Positions 32,801-43,935 of a stretch of 64,000 bases of DNA are shown piece after piece. The position numbers and the translations under genes are program-made. Within the stretch, counting starts at the first letter, position 1. Each line of letters begins with the position of its first letter. The DNA comes from Puccinellia tenuiflora (lineage: Eukaryota; Streptophyta; Magnoliopsida; Poales; Poaceae), in NCBI GenBank assembly GCA_012064385.1, contig QRDG01001987.1:124001-188000 (forward strand). Direction: 5' to 3'. A model generated the notes under the pieces. The model was not told where the DNA came from. It made no database searches and saw only the letters and a list, made by a program, of their open reading frames with translations.

Positions 32801-35019
32801 TCAAGGGCTTCGTATAGGAACGAACGGCGCTTGATTTGGTGGTGTAAAACGTCCGCAATCAAATTGGGAAGAGGAGGTAGCCATGGAGATGTAACGTACG
32901 TGCGTTTGCTGAGCTTGATGACGATCACGTCATGATGACGTCATCTTTTTTTTTTTTGATTTTTCTGTTTTCTTTTATAACTTTTGATTTAGGCCTCCAA
33001 ATCAAGTCAATTAAATTTGAAAAAATTTGTAAAATTCCAAATAGTCAAAATAGACATTTAGGAAATCTTTTTGGTAAAAGAAAAATTACCAAAATACCCT
33101 TTTGGTCAAAAATTCCATATATGGCTATTTGGGAATTTTCTAAATTAGGGTTTATAAATATCCCAAAACATTTAAATAAAAATACGAGAATAATATGAGT
33201 AATATCATTCAAAATGATAACTCATTTTCATATTATAATAATTTAAGATAAAACATTTTATAAAACAAAGATTGGAAAGATGTTTAAATCATTTTCTCAA
33301 ATAATTTAGGGTTTATAATATCCCCATATTATTTGTTTTAAAACCAAATATCCAAGTGGTAAGTACTATTTGAAAACTCATTTCAATATTTTATTTCCAA
33401 AAACATTAAAGCTGAGATTTGAAGATAAAGGAATATTTAATTTAAAATATAACTTTGAAGATGTCAAAACAATCTTCTATAAAAGCTTTTCTTGATTTTT
33501 GGAGACTTTATTTAATTATTAATAAAAGTTTTAAATTTTTGTGATTTTTAAAACATTCCAAAATTTGGGATGTTACAGCAAGGATGGTGGAAACAATGAT
33601 GCATGCTATTTTTGGTTTTTGTATTGTGAATGCAAGATATAAAAGTGTTTTTGTATTTTCGTATTTTTAAATGGCAGAAAATGGAAAATGCTTATAAGTT
33701 GTTGGAAAGGTGTTTCTTATGATTAAAAATGGACCGGGGTTCATGGTTTCACAAATGCACTCTCTCTTTAATAAAGTGGTAGATAATGGCACACTAGAGT
33801 TGACATATGAGATTGCAACATAAAGGTTTCATGACAAGTTACTAATTATATGGGCATCACGTCCTAACATAGAGATCTTTTGTTTATTAATCTCTCTTAC
33901 ACTCCAAAAAGATGTGAATTAAATCTTAGCACCTCAGTAATTAAGATAAATCAGAGTATAGCTTTAAGTCTTATGACATGAAGTTAAAATAAGAACATGC
34001 TAGATCTAGTCATGGAGAAGTGGCAGTGGTCACACCCACACCTCCGGTAGCATGGTATTTTTCTTTATCCCTAGTGAGGCAACAAAGTAAGGTAAAAATA
34101 CCCAAGTGGATCGCGGAACTTCTCTCACTTTCACCGCACTAGCCACCCCCTCATTACTCCAACTAATGCACACGTTCCCCCACACACGCTCTCATAAACA
34201 TACTTGATCAAAACAAGTAGACAAGAACGGGGTACATAATATGCATCTACTTTCATAACTGAAACAAAACAATTACAATCTCAAACATATATTAACTCAT
34301 AAAAAGATCCACCACAAAGGTATTACATAGATGACCGTAATCATGTTCGGCAGCTCATACGGTGCTAATTAGTGAAGCTCAAGAGAGAGGAGAGATACAT
34401 AAGTTACTTCCACAAACCCATAGTCCAGGGGTGGACTACTCCCTCTTCATCATGGAGACGGTGGAGATGTCGTTGGGGGGAGATGGAGACCACGCCGGCA
34501 GCGCTCTGCCGGAGTTTTCCCCCTCCAATCTGCAGCTCCAGATCTCTGTTTCGGTGTTTCTGTGTTTTCGGCGGCCTCCCCTCCGAAAGGCGTCGGGAGA
34601 CTATTTTTATAGTCGGTTTTAGGTCAAGACGAAGCTTCTGGAAGAAAGATCGATGGCAACGGAGCCACGAGGGCCCAGATGAGTGGTCCCACGTGGCCAA
34701 GGAATCTGGCCGTGTGGGCCACCCTCTTCTGGCCCTCGGGCCTCCGTTCGTTCGCTTCCTTCGCTCCTACGCTTTGTTCCTTCCAAAAACTGATGCTCGT
34801 AAATTTTCAGGTCATTTGGACGTCGTTTGGGTCTCTGAAACATCAAAATATAGAAAATAGGGTTTTCTGTCAGTGCAGGGTTAATTTCAGAAAAATAGGA
34901 AAACTGTGAAATCTTCCCAAAATCATTATAAAACAATGATATAACCCTTATATGATGCAAATATGATTGAAATATGAGTATTATAATGCAAAGTTCATGT
35001 ATGCATTTTACATGCATCA
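29850..35019 (-). repeat. Y 5' LTR, interrupted by solo LTR S
   Basis: About 1.75 kb without S. It starts TGATGG at 29850 and ends GCATCA at 35019. The stretch up to 34180 is matched by 12645-13541, and the rest is unique here because the other copy is truncated. A TATA-like CTATAAAAATAG (minus) lies at about 34594-34607, followed by an ATG-containing GC-rich leader (34360-34590). Confidence 0.85.
30166..33577 (-). mobile_element. Element S: solo LTR of the T-type Gypsy family
   Basis: A 3412-bp LTR with ends TGTAGCGCCC (30166) and GATGTTACA (33577), that is TG...CA. It is flanked by GCAAG at 30161-30165 and 33578-33582. The sister LTR of Y at about 12955 shows the intact single site. Its ends match the LTRs of T at 38347 and 48659 in reverse orientation. 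A solo LTR forms by recombination between the two LTRs of a full element. A middle stretch (about 31440-32930) does not align by eye with T. Confidence 0.92.
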
Positions 35020-36130
35020 GCAACCCCCTGGGTTCGAGGACCTCAACTTCCCTAACCATGTCTACAAGCTTGATAAGGCGCTCTATGGACTTAAACAAGC
35101 CCCACGTGCGTGGTATGAGCACCTTAGAGAGTTATTGTTAGACCGTAGATTTGAAGTTGGGCAAATTGATCCCACTCTTTTTACTAAGAGGGTTAAAGGG
35201 GTGCTTTTCGTATGCCAACTATATGTTGATGATATTATCTTTGGCTCATCTAACAATGCTTTTAATGATGAATTTTCAAAGCTTATGACCGATAGGTTTG
35301 AGATGTCCATGATGGGTGAGTTGAAGTTCTTCCTTGGATTTGAGATCAAGCAATTGAGAGGAGGGACCTTCATTAGCCAAGAAAAATATATTGAAGACAT
35401 GCTCAAGAGGTTTAATATGGCGGATGCTAAGGAGAAGAAGACTCCTATGGATACCAAATGCCATCTACAACTTAACCCAAAGGGTATAGATGTGGTTCAA
35501 AAGCTCTACCGCTCCATGATTGGTCCGTTGCTTTACCTCTGTGCATCTAGACCCGATATTGTGTTGAGTGTAGGTGTGTGTGCAAGGTATCAAGTGGCTC
35601 CTAAGGAAATCCACATGTTGGCGGTCAAGAGAATCCTACGATATTTGATTCATACCCCAAGGTTTGGTTTGTGGTACCCAAGGGATTCATCTTTCACTCT
35701 TAGTGGGTACACGGATTCGGATTGGGCCGGTGATCAAGATGATAGGAAATCAACTTCCGGGGCTTGCCAATTTCTTGGTAGGTCATTGGTGAGTTGGTCT
35801 TCTAAGAAGCAAAATTGCATTTCTCTCTCCACCGCCGAAGCCGAGTATGTGGCCGCCGCTAGTGCATGCACTCAATTGTTATGGATGAGGCAAACTTTAA
35901 AGTAATACGGTGTCAATTGTGACAAAGTGCCTCTTTTGTGTAACAATGAGAGTGCCATCAAGATCGCCTACAACCCGGTGCAACATTCAAGAACCAAGCA
36001 TATTGAGATTCGTCATCACTTCATTCGGGATCATGTTACCCGTGGAGATATTGGGCTAGCTTATGTGCCAACCAAAGACCAATTTGCCGATTTTTTCACG
36101 AACTTGATGAAGCAAGATTCACCTTCTTGA
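35020..36130 (+). pseudogene. Z pol, C-terminal reverse transcriptase and RNase H
   Basis: It resumes exactly where 12644 stopped: PPGFED, LYGLKQAPRAWYEHL, the catalytic YVDDIIFG (about 35223-35246), then the RNase H blocks YTDSDWAGDQDDRKSTSG and STAEAEYVAAA. A stop TAA at 35903-35905 interrupts RNase H. The rest (35906-36130) continues in frame with NNESAIKIA, where the usual second acidic residue is Asn, and ends with the tail KDQFADFFTNLM. Most RT motifs are intact, but the insertion of Y, the stop and the D-to-N change make it inactive. Confidence 0.88.
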
Positions 36131-36227
36131 GAAATGAGCTAAATATCGTGGATTCAAGGAGCTTGACTTGACCATCTTGCATACACACCTATAGGTTCAA
36201 CTTCTATTTGGTTTAGGTGTACGCATG

Positions 36228-36240
36228 GATTTAGGGGGAG
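36228..36240 (+). other. Polypurine tract-like sequence inside Z
   Basis: GATTTAGGGGGAG is followed by TGTTGTCC at 36241. This is what is usually seen immediately before a Copia 3' LTR. Here it is not followed by the Z LTR but by 480 bases and the extra ORF. It could be an internal priming site or a relic. Confidence 0.5.
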
Positions 36241-36723
36241 TGTTGTCCTAACTATTGGGCTCTCCCTCCCCCCATGATGCCTATATTAATAAATTTATTT
36301 GTCTACTCCATATTCAATTCATGAATTGTGAGCTTAAATGATGAGTTTTGAGTGAGAACCCAAGATACATCTTCGCGGTGTCTCACTCTTTCATACTCAT
36401 ATATTGTGGCTTCGGCCACCGACCTCCTCATGTGAGGAGTTGGTTCTTATTTAGTGTTTTGTGGTTCTTCTAGACCTATATGTGTCACTATGTGCACCTC
36501 ATGGAAAAGCACTCATAATTGGCTTTTATCTTTCTATCTTGCAATTATGAGTGTCATACCATATTATGACAGTTTGAAATATCGACCCAAGCCCCATCTT
36601 ATCCCTGAACCTTTGCTTTGCATCGCTCATGTCCAGTTTTGCGTGTGCCTATTTTTCTTGGAGGTTCTAGTGGCGGTAGGCCGGAACTTCCGCCCTGAGG
36701 GCCGGAACTTCCGGTCTAAGTGA

Positions 36724-38090
36724 ATGGGCGCCTTATGGGGAGGGCCGCGGGGTGGACTGGCTCACCCCGAGCAGTTCTTCCACCCCCGCGCCCCTCACCT
36801 TCTCTCTCCTGCCCGGGAGCCCCCACCGCCTGCCGACCTCCACCGGGACGCCCTCGCCCCGGTTTCCGCCGGATTTGTGCCGGATCTACATCTCCTCGAC
36901 GAGGGGATCCTTCTCCACCACTCCATTTTTGCCACGGATATCGGTAAATTCCTCTATTTTTGAATCTAGCACGAACACGTACTTCGTTTATCCTAGATGA
37001 TTTAGGAGGAATTGACTAGTTTCCTTTGGTAGAAATGCTCATCTAGGCTAGTCTTTCCTATGTGTAGCAGCGATTTGAAAGTTTTTAGCAATTTCTATCG
37101 GATTCCACGTAATTTCCGCTCGCTGCACAAGACCGGAACTTCCGGTGTGCAGCGGCCGGAACTTCCAGCAGGTCGGAACTTCCGTCCCTTTGGGGCCGGA
37201 ACTTCCGGCGGACCGGAACTTCCGCCCCTTGGGCCGGAACTTCCGGTGTGAACCTGACAGAAATTCTTGCTTTCTTTTCTCTGCTATTTACTTTTGGCCT
37301 CCCGGACATGAGTGCTCATCTATTCTTTCCTGTCTATCCATTCATCTTCTTGTAGGTGGTTCCTCTCGTCGTCGTCACAAGCATGCGGCCTCTCGCACTT
37401 CTCGCCCTCACTCTGCTGAGATTGATTCTGAGTCTGATCAGGAGACTTTGGCCTCACGCTGTGCACAGATTGATGAACAGAGAAAGAAGAAGAAAGCCGA
37501 GCAGCTGACTCTCAGTGACATGACCAGGACTGAATTTGAATGGCGTCGAACCGACTTTTATGCTCAGCCCCGTGACTATACAATTGACAACTGCTTCTGG
37601 AGTTATGATCAAGAAATTATGTTCAAGGAAGTCTATGCAGTGATGTCAGACAAGAAGAAAGTGTGTCCTATGAAGGCTATAGACTTTGCTCACCTTCAGA
37701 AGAAGGCAGACTACATTGGGACAACTATCCAGGTTGTTGACTGCTTGGGGCTGCGTCGCCTCATGGAGATTGAATGTAACTACAACGTGACTCTTGTTCA
37801 GCAGTTCTTTGCCACCGTGGTCTTTGATGGTGATATCAACATTGGGATGACTTGGATGTCTGATACTCACAGGCTCATTTCCAATTTCAGAGAGTTTGCA
37901 GGAATTCTTGGTGATCCCTTCCTTGGATCTCATCTTGATGAGGGGACTCGTATGCACGTCGTTGGCTCCGAGTATGACAAGTCCAAGTTGACGGCACTCT
38001 ATTCTGATGAGAGAGGGGTTGGGACCACCTCCGGTCTTCTGCCTCTCTATGACATTCTCTTGTGCATGTTCTGCGAATCCATTGCTCCAG
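36724..38090 (+). pseudogene. Z third ORF (Transposase_32/Athila-ORF1-like), two exons, 3'-truncated
   Basis: The main exon (37356-38090) encodes SSRRRHKHAASRTSRPHSAE, a Lys-rich patch, EFEWRRTDFYAQPRDY, and VQQFFATVVF...MTWMSDTHRLISNF...FAGILGD. I recognise that last pattern from plant proteins annotated as putative plant transposon protein. A plausible 5' exon starts with ATG at 36724 and ends at 36943 before GT. The acceptor AG is at 37354-37355 and the split codon restores the same frame. The intron (36944-37355) holds copies of the CCGGAACTTCCGG-like motif. Its position after RNase H is that of the env-like ORF of SIRE elements, but I see no membrane segment. The 3' end is lost: LTR sequence begins after 'attgctccag'. 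Function unknown. Confidence 0.6.
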
Positions 38091-38346
38091 GTACCGGAAG
38101 TTCCGGCCAAGCGAGAAAACGGCTAAGTCATTTTTGGGATCCCTCCCTGGAGGGGTCCCGGAACTTCTCCTCGGACCGGAAATTTCCGGTGGCTCGGAAG
38201 TTCCGGCCCTGGATGTTTTCGGTGGAATTTTAGCTAAGTCATTTTGGAGTTTCCTCCAGGGAGGGGTCCCGGAGGTTTTGGGCGGAGATTCTCCCTAGAG
38301 ATATCCGGCCCACCGGAAATTTCGGTGTACGCACCGGAAGTTCCGG

Positions 38347-41300
38347 TGTAACATCCCAAATTTTGGAATGTTGTAAAAATCACAAAAATTTAAAACTTTT
38401 ATTAATAATTAAATAAAGTCTCCAAAAATCAAGAAAAGCTTTTATAGAAGATTGTTTTGACATCTTCAAAGTTATATTTTAAATTAAATATTCCTTTATT
38501 TTCCAATCTCAACTTTAAAGTCATGGAAATAAAATATTTAAATGGGGTTTTCAAATAGTATTTCCCCCTTTGGTTTATTGTTTTAAAATAAATAATATGG
38601 GGATATTATAAACCCTATTTCATTTGTGGAAATATTTTAAATACTTTTCCAAGCTTTGTTTTATAAAAATGTTTTATCTTAAATTATTTTAATATGAATA
38701 TGAGCTATCATTTTGAATGATATTACTCATATTATCCTCTGGTTTTTAATTAAATATTTTGGGATATTTATAAACCTTAATTTGGAAATTTCCCAAATAG
38801 CCATATAAGGCAAATTTGACAAAAAGGGTATTTTGATAATTTTGTTTTGACCAAAAATAGTTCCAAAATGTCTATTTTGACTATTTGGAATTTTACAAAT
38901 TTATTTGACTTGATTTGCAGGCCTAATTCAAAAGTTATAAAAGCAAGCAGAAAAAGGAAAAAGAAAAAAGGAAATACATGACAGGTGGGACCCACCATGA
39001 CGTCATCGTCTTCAATCTCCACCACGGCCATTTCTGCCCGATCCTCTCCCATCTTGATTGCGGCCGATTGAAGGCACCCCTGGCCTCCCCGATCCCTCCC
39101 CCTTAAAGCCCTCTCCCTCCTCTCTCTTTGCTCCCTCGTTTCTCTCCCCGACGCCGCCAGGCCGTCTCGCAAAAGCTCGCCGGAGTTGTGCTCGGCCGCC
39201 ACCGTTCGAGGTCGATTCCGGCGAAGCCAAAGGTTTTCGCCGCCCCCCTTTGGCCTCTCTTTGTTCCCCTCTTTCTCGCGCACCTCGTGATGCCTTTCTT
39301 CCCCTCCCAGGTGCAGCAAATCGATGAGGAGGAGGTCGACCGAAGCTCACCGGTGCGCCGCAAGCCTCCGTCCGCATCCCGCCGCCACAACTGGACGATT
39401 TTGATGACACCGTCTACCCCATTGTGCTCGCCTCGCCGCACCGAACGCCGTCGTCATCGTCCCAAGCACGGGGGAGCACTGGAGTGAGCAAATCGTCCAC
39501 GACAGAGCCGCCGGTTGCCGTCCGCTCCGTCTCCGGTGACCAACCATGCCGCCGGTAGCAAACCCTAAAATCGCGACCGTCCAATCCGATCTCAACGGCC
39601 TCGTTTAGATCGAGCCGACCGAACCGGTACGGCTAAGCCGAGCCGAGCCGCAGCTCAAGCCCGGCTCAAGTCGAGCCCAACCAATTGCTACCAGCCACGT
39701 GGCCAACCTTTTTCTGGGATTGTTTCCCGAATAAGTATAAATTGGCCTTTTTGCAGAAAAGACCCTATATCTTCAAACCTTCATATCTTTTAAACCATTT
39801 GGCCAAATTTAGCAAACTTTATATTTTTGAAAAGCTCTGGACTTGTAGAATCTTTTGGCACTGTTAGTTTTCAGTATAACAAATCCAAATTTATTCAAAT
39901 TTCAAATGAGTCATTTGAGTAAATTTGACATAGTTTTAAATCTATAAGTCCAAATTTTGCAAATAAAATATTTCCAGAAACCTTGGAATGTGTGTAACAC
40001 TATTCCACTGATAGAAAATATTTTGGGGTAGTATTAAGGTGTTATAGAAAATTGAGACTCAAATTGGGTATTTTTGTTATAGTTTTATTTCTATAAATCC
40101 TTTTAATTTGTTTTCTTTTAGAAAACTTCCTCAAATAGTTGTCTTTGTCCAGAGAGACCAAAACCATGCCTAGCTACTCTTTTTGAAACATAAACATTGA
40201 AAGTGTGCCAAAGGCTATTGAAATGTTAATGTTTTGTAAACCATAGTTTCAAAATGTTTTAAAACTCTTGACCAACTTTCTTGTGTGATCACCTTGATCA
40301 AGACCAATCTTTAGAACCTTTGTAACACCCCTGCAACCTATTCAATTTTGAATTGTTCAAATTTGAATTGAGACCAACCCTTGACCAAATGGCACACCTC
40401 AAACCTAAATGCATTGATTCTTTTTGCATATGGAATCATGTATTGAAACTTGGACCACCAACCTAGATATGTTTGTTTCTATCCATGTTTGTTGTTATGT
40501 TTGTTTCTTTGGATTGTTGTATCGTTGCTTATTGCCATATGTTTGTATTGTATAGATTGAACGGAGAGCTATGAGCTACGTTGAAAAAGAGTGTGTGAGC
40601 AACGACAAGTTCGAAAAGGCAAGTGCATACACCTTTCATGAAAGACCTACTATTTTATTATATATGCATTGTAGACTATTTCAGTAGTATGCATGATAGG
40701 TGTACTACTATATTGCTATGCAGACCTGTTTAGTATATCACCCTTTATTCCTGTTGATTTAGGAACCCATTCACTTGGTAGAGGTTAGAACTGCAATGCT
40801 GAAATGTTTTATTGTAGTATGAAAGGATAAAAACTCTACTAAGTTAATGAACTACCTGGGTGGCAATTGGTTTTGCTCTATTGGTGGGTCAAAGTTGAGT
40901 GGCTGCTCAGGGCCATTTCCATGGTTATACCTGAGTACGTGCACTTGTGAACGGCCAGCCAGGAACAAAGTGATTTAAGTCACTACAAGTTTAGTTTGCT
41001 TCCAGTGCAGCCACTTGATATTATGGCTCTGTCTTGACTAAGTAAGTTCTAGGAACCTGATTCCGGCAGATTTCAGCTGATAAACCCCTGGTATGGGTCT
41101 GCCTAGAGGAATAGGGGACTGTTTCCCAAAGGTCTCGTCTTCATCTTCACCTTTCCTTTTCACTTCAAGAAGGTTAAGGACAGAATGGGTTGACTGAGTC
41201 TCGTGGTGAAAGTGCACAACCTCTCGAGAGTGTAAAACTATGATCATAGCCGTGTCCCCGGTTACGGACAATTCTGAGCAGCTGGACAAGGATGTCGATG

Positions 41301-41806
41301 GAAAATCTCCTCATTCCAATTTCATAAATAAAATTTGATGGGTGAATAAGAGTAGAAGAGACACTGGTTTTCATGCCGGTTCGTCTTATAGAAAGTTGAG
41401 AAATGAAAAAGCTTTATGAAAAGTAGGACAAAATTGGCTTTATGCAATAGCCTTTAACTCCACCAGCCAAACATGCATATAGATTTAGACTTGCCATTTT
41501 ATATTCCACCAAAGTATCACTTGTCGGCCTGTCACAAGGTATTGACCCAAATTCCCTGGGCCGCAACGTTAATGTTGCAGGTTATTACGATGATGAGTGA
41601 GGACGTCTAACTTTCGAGCTTACAACCAACATGTATGCCAGTGGCACATGAAGATGATGAAGCTCTCTGTGCTACTTATGTTTCTGCTGCCAAACTTTGC
41701 ATTCAAGCTAGCCTTTGGCTATGCAATTTGTAAAGAATATTTTATTTATGGATCTCGCTATGTAATAACTATTTGACATTGATGCATTCTAAGCAAGGGC
41801 GCTACA
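38347..41806 (+). repeat. T 5' LTR
   Basis: 3460 bases. An AT-rich first 650 bases are followed by a GC-rich stretch (about 39000-39690) and a long AT-rich tail. Compared with the 3' LTR it lacks about 83 bases just before the end, after 'gacattgatgcat'. S has those bases, so this copy lost them. Confidence 0.92.
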
Positions 41807-41808
41807 GA

Positions 41809-41820
41809 TGGTATCAGAGC
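41809..41820 (+). other. T primer binding site (initiator tRNA-Met)
   Basis: TGGTATCAGAGC lies two bases after the LTR end. Confidence 0.9.
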
Positions 41821-42447
41821 GTAATGTTGCTTGTAGGCTCGAAAACCTTAGGTATGGATTATAAATAAGAATGACCATAGGAACAAAAGTTATTTTCTTC
41901 TTGTCCAAATCTTTCCTAATATCTTCTTGTAACCTTCTCAACTAATTGCTTTCTAAGTTATCTTATCTTATTTATAGATGACCATAACATAGAAATGTTT
42001 CCGAAGGCGTTGAAGATCAACATGACAAGTATGAGAAGCCATCAAGTGCCTTGATAGAAGACTTCAATTTAGACTTCACAACACCAGAAGTACCTCGACG
42101 AACTCAAAAAGATAGAAGAGAATCTTGAAGCATTGAAGGAAGAGATAGACTAGACCACCATTTTACCCTAATAACGTTATCGTAATATTGTATTGACTTA
42201 CCAAATTGTGGTATGGCAGTACTATCGTGTCTATTTTGAAAAACCTTGTTGTGTTTGTTTGTTATCCAAACTATAATTTCGAAAATTAAGTAGGAGGAGT
42301 TGTTTTTATCTCTATTGATTCTTTTACTGTTGCTTGATGCTTACTAGATGTTGTTTGTAAGATGATTTGTCTTGATCTGCTGTGTATGGGTATTAATGCT
42401 TCCCTTACTATCTTTCTATCTCTACTCATCCTTTCTAAACTATACAG

Positions 42448-43935
42448 ATGTCCCAGCCAATTTCTAACAAATCTATGATGCCTATACAACAACAATTCCC
42501 AGATGTACAGAATCAACTGAATCAGCCGATGACCCAGAACCTAGAAAACAACAAGAACATTCCACCAACTCCACCATCTCCGGTGGATATGTTGATCAGA
42601 TTCTTAAAGCTTCGACCGGAAAAGTTCTCAAGAGCTGCAGAACCTATTTTGGCCGACGATTGGCTACGATCAGTGAATAAGGATTTGGTGACCATCGGAT
42701 GCACAGATGCTGAGAAGGTTAGATTCGCGGCACACCTACTAGAAGGACCTGCAGCAGACTGGTGGGACAGCTACCAGATCACTTACCCCATTGATGAGAT
42801 GACATGGGATTTATTTCAAAAAGGATTCCGTACTTCACATGTTTCATTAGGAGTGATGAAGCTGAAGAGGGAAGAATTTCTCGATCTTCGACAAGACGAC
42901 CGAAACATATTAGAATACATGAATGAGTTCAATAATTTGTCGCGCTACACACCGGATGACGTTGATACATATACTAAGAGGAAAGAAAGGTTTCTAAATG
43001 GTCTGAATGACAAACTATCCATTCTATTGACAGTTGCATATACCCCAAACTACCAGTCACTGGTTGACCAAGCGATAACCTTGGAGAGCAAATTGAAGCA
43101 AGTTGCGAACAAGAAGCAAAAGCATAATGTGGAAGAGCATCACTCAGAATCACAGCAGGAATTGCACACTTCAGCTGATGAACGTAATCATTTTGAGTTC
43201 AACCATCATGGAGACAATAACCACCATTGTCATAATATTCATCGACACGACTTTCAGGGAGAAATTGATCACCACATCAACCATGGACTCCACAGCCCCG
43301 TCCATACTGAAGAGGTTTATGACCTCAGAAATGAGCACCTTATGGGAGAAAACAGTAGTCAGAATCGCCACCCCAAACCCAATAGGAAGGACATCAGCCA
43401 GGTGGAGTGTTTCAAATGCAAGAAAATGGGACACTATTCCCGAAGCTGTCCGGAAAAGAAGTTTAGTAATGCAACCAAGCCAACTCAATTCCGAAAGGGA
43501 CATGTGTTTTCTATAAACATTGAGAGAGTTCTCAAGAAACCAAACCCTGTTATTGAAGGATTGTTGATCAACTCCTATTCTGCACTAGTACTCTTTGATA
43601 CTGAGGCTACACATTCTTTCATATCAAAACACTTTGTGAATAAAAATAAGATACACTGTCGAAGACTTAAAAGACCCATCAGGGTAAGCTCTATAGAAGG
43701 GAAGCGGCCAGCAAGCACCGTATGCCAAAACGTGACCTTGGAAATTGAGGCACACAATTTTCCCAGCGAGTTGTTTGTGCTAGACATGCAAGGCTTGGAT
43801 ATAATCATAGGCAAGGACTGGATGTCCAGGTATGAAGGTCAGATAGATCATGCTAGTAAAGCTGTCACACTCACCACACCAGAAAAGAAGCGGACCAGAT
43901 ATCAGTTTAAATCAAGAAGCAAAGAAACCAACTGA
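42448..43935 (+). CDS. T gag-protease, 495 residues, protease triad altered
   Basis: The gag core (about residues 45-215) shows EGPAADWWDSYQ, TWDLFQKGF and LDLRQDDRNILEYMNEFNNL. A His-rich linker (about 225-285) and a zinc knuckle CFKCKKMGHYSRSC (C321-C334, CX2CX4HX4C) follow. The retropepsin-like part has VLFDTEATHSFIS (D384-T385-E386) and IIIGKDWMSRYEGQIDHA. The usual triad here is DTG or DSG, so Gly to Glu at 386 should damage the active site. The frame ends at 43933-43935, with no RT afterwards. The frame is otherwise intact. Gag supplies particles, and the other enzymes would have to come from a relative. Confidence 0.88.
   Translation: MSQPISNKSMMPIQQQFPDVQNQLNQPMTQNLENNKNIPPTPPSPVDMLIRFLKLRPEKFSRAAEPILADDWLRSVNKDLVTIGCTDAEKVRFAAHLLEGPAADWWDSYQITYPIDEMTWDLFQKGFRTSHVSLGVMKLKREEFLDLRQDDRNILEYMNEFNNLSRYTPDDVDTYTKRKERFLNGLNDKLSILLTVAYTPNYQSLVDQAITLESKLKQVANKKQKHNVEEHHSESQQELHTSADERNHFEFNHHGDNNHHCHNIHRHDFQGEIDHHINHGLHSPVHTEEVYDLRNEHLMGENSSQNRHPKPNRKDISQVECFKCKKMGHYSRSCPEKKFSNATKPTQFRKGHVFSINIERVLKKPNPVIEGLLINSYSALVLFDTEATHSFISKHFVNKNKIHCRRLKRPIRVSSIEGKRPASTVCQNVTLEIEAHNFPSELFVLDMQGLDIIIGKDWMSRYEGQIDHASKAVTLTTPEKKRTRYQFKSRSKETN

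Larger units (their letters stand above)
12645..35019 (-). mobile_element. Element Y: non-autonomous Gypsy-like element inserted in Z reverse transcriptase
   Basis: The ends are TGATGGCC at 12645 and GCATCA at 35019. The flanks are GAAAC (12640-12644) and GCAAC (35020-35024), a 5-bp duplication with one base change. The RT frame of Z reads through correctly if Y and one duplicate are ignored. Y runs on the minus strand: 5' LTR 29850-35019, tRNA-Asp PBS, gag-protease at 28303-29568, 3' LTR fragment 12645-13541. It has no RT, RNase H or integrase. Its body is interrupted by G, B and S, and the rest of its 3' LTR and 3' internal region are missing at the junction 20830/20831. Confidence 0.85.

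Noticed and set aside
36241..36400. Start of a second 3' LTR after the PPT-like tract
   Set aside because: The following sequence does not match the Z 5' LTR, and the real 3' LTR with its target duplication lies downstream.
38777..39487. Frames of 112-180 codons that recur almost unchanged at 45713-46372
   Set aside because: The apparent conservation is only because both are copies of the T LTR. Four overlapping frames on both strands are open through GC-rich DNA.
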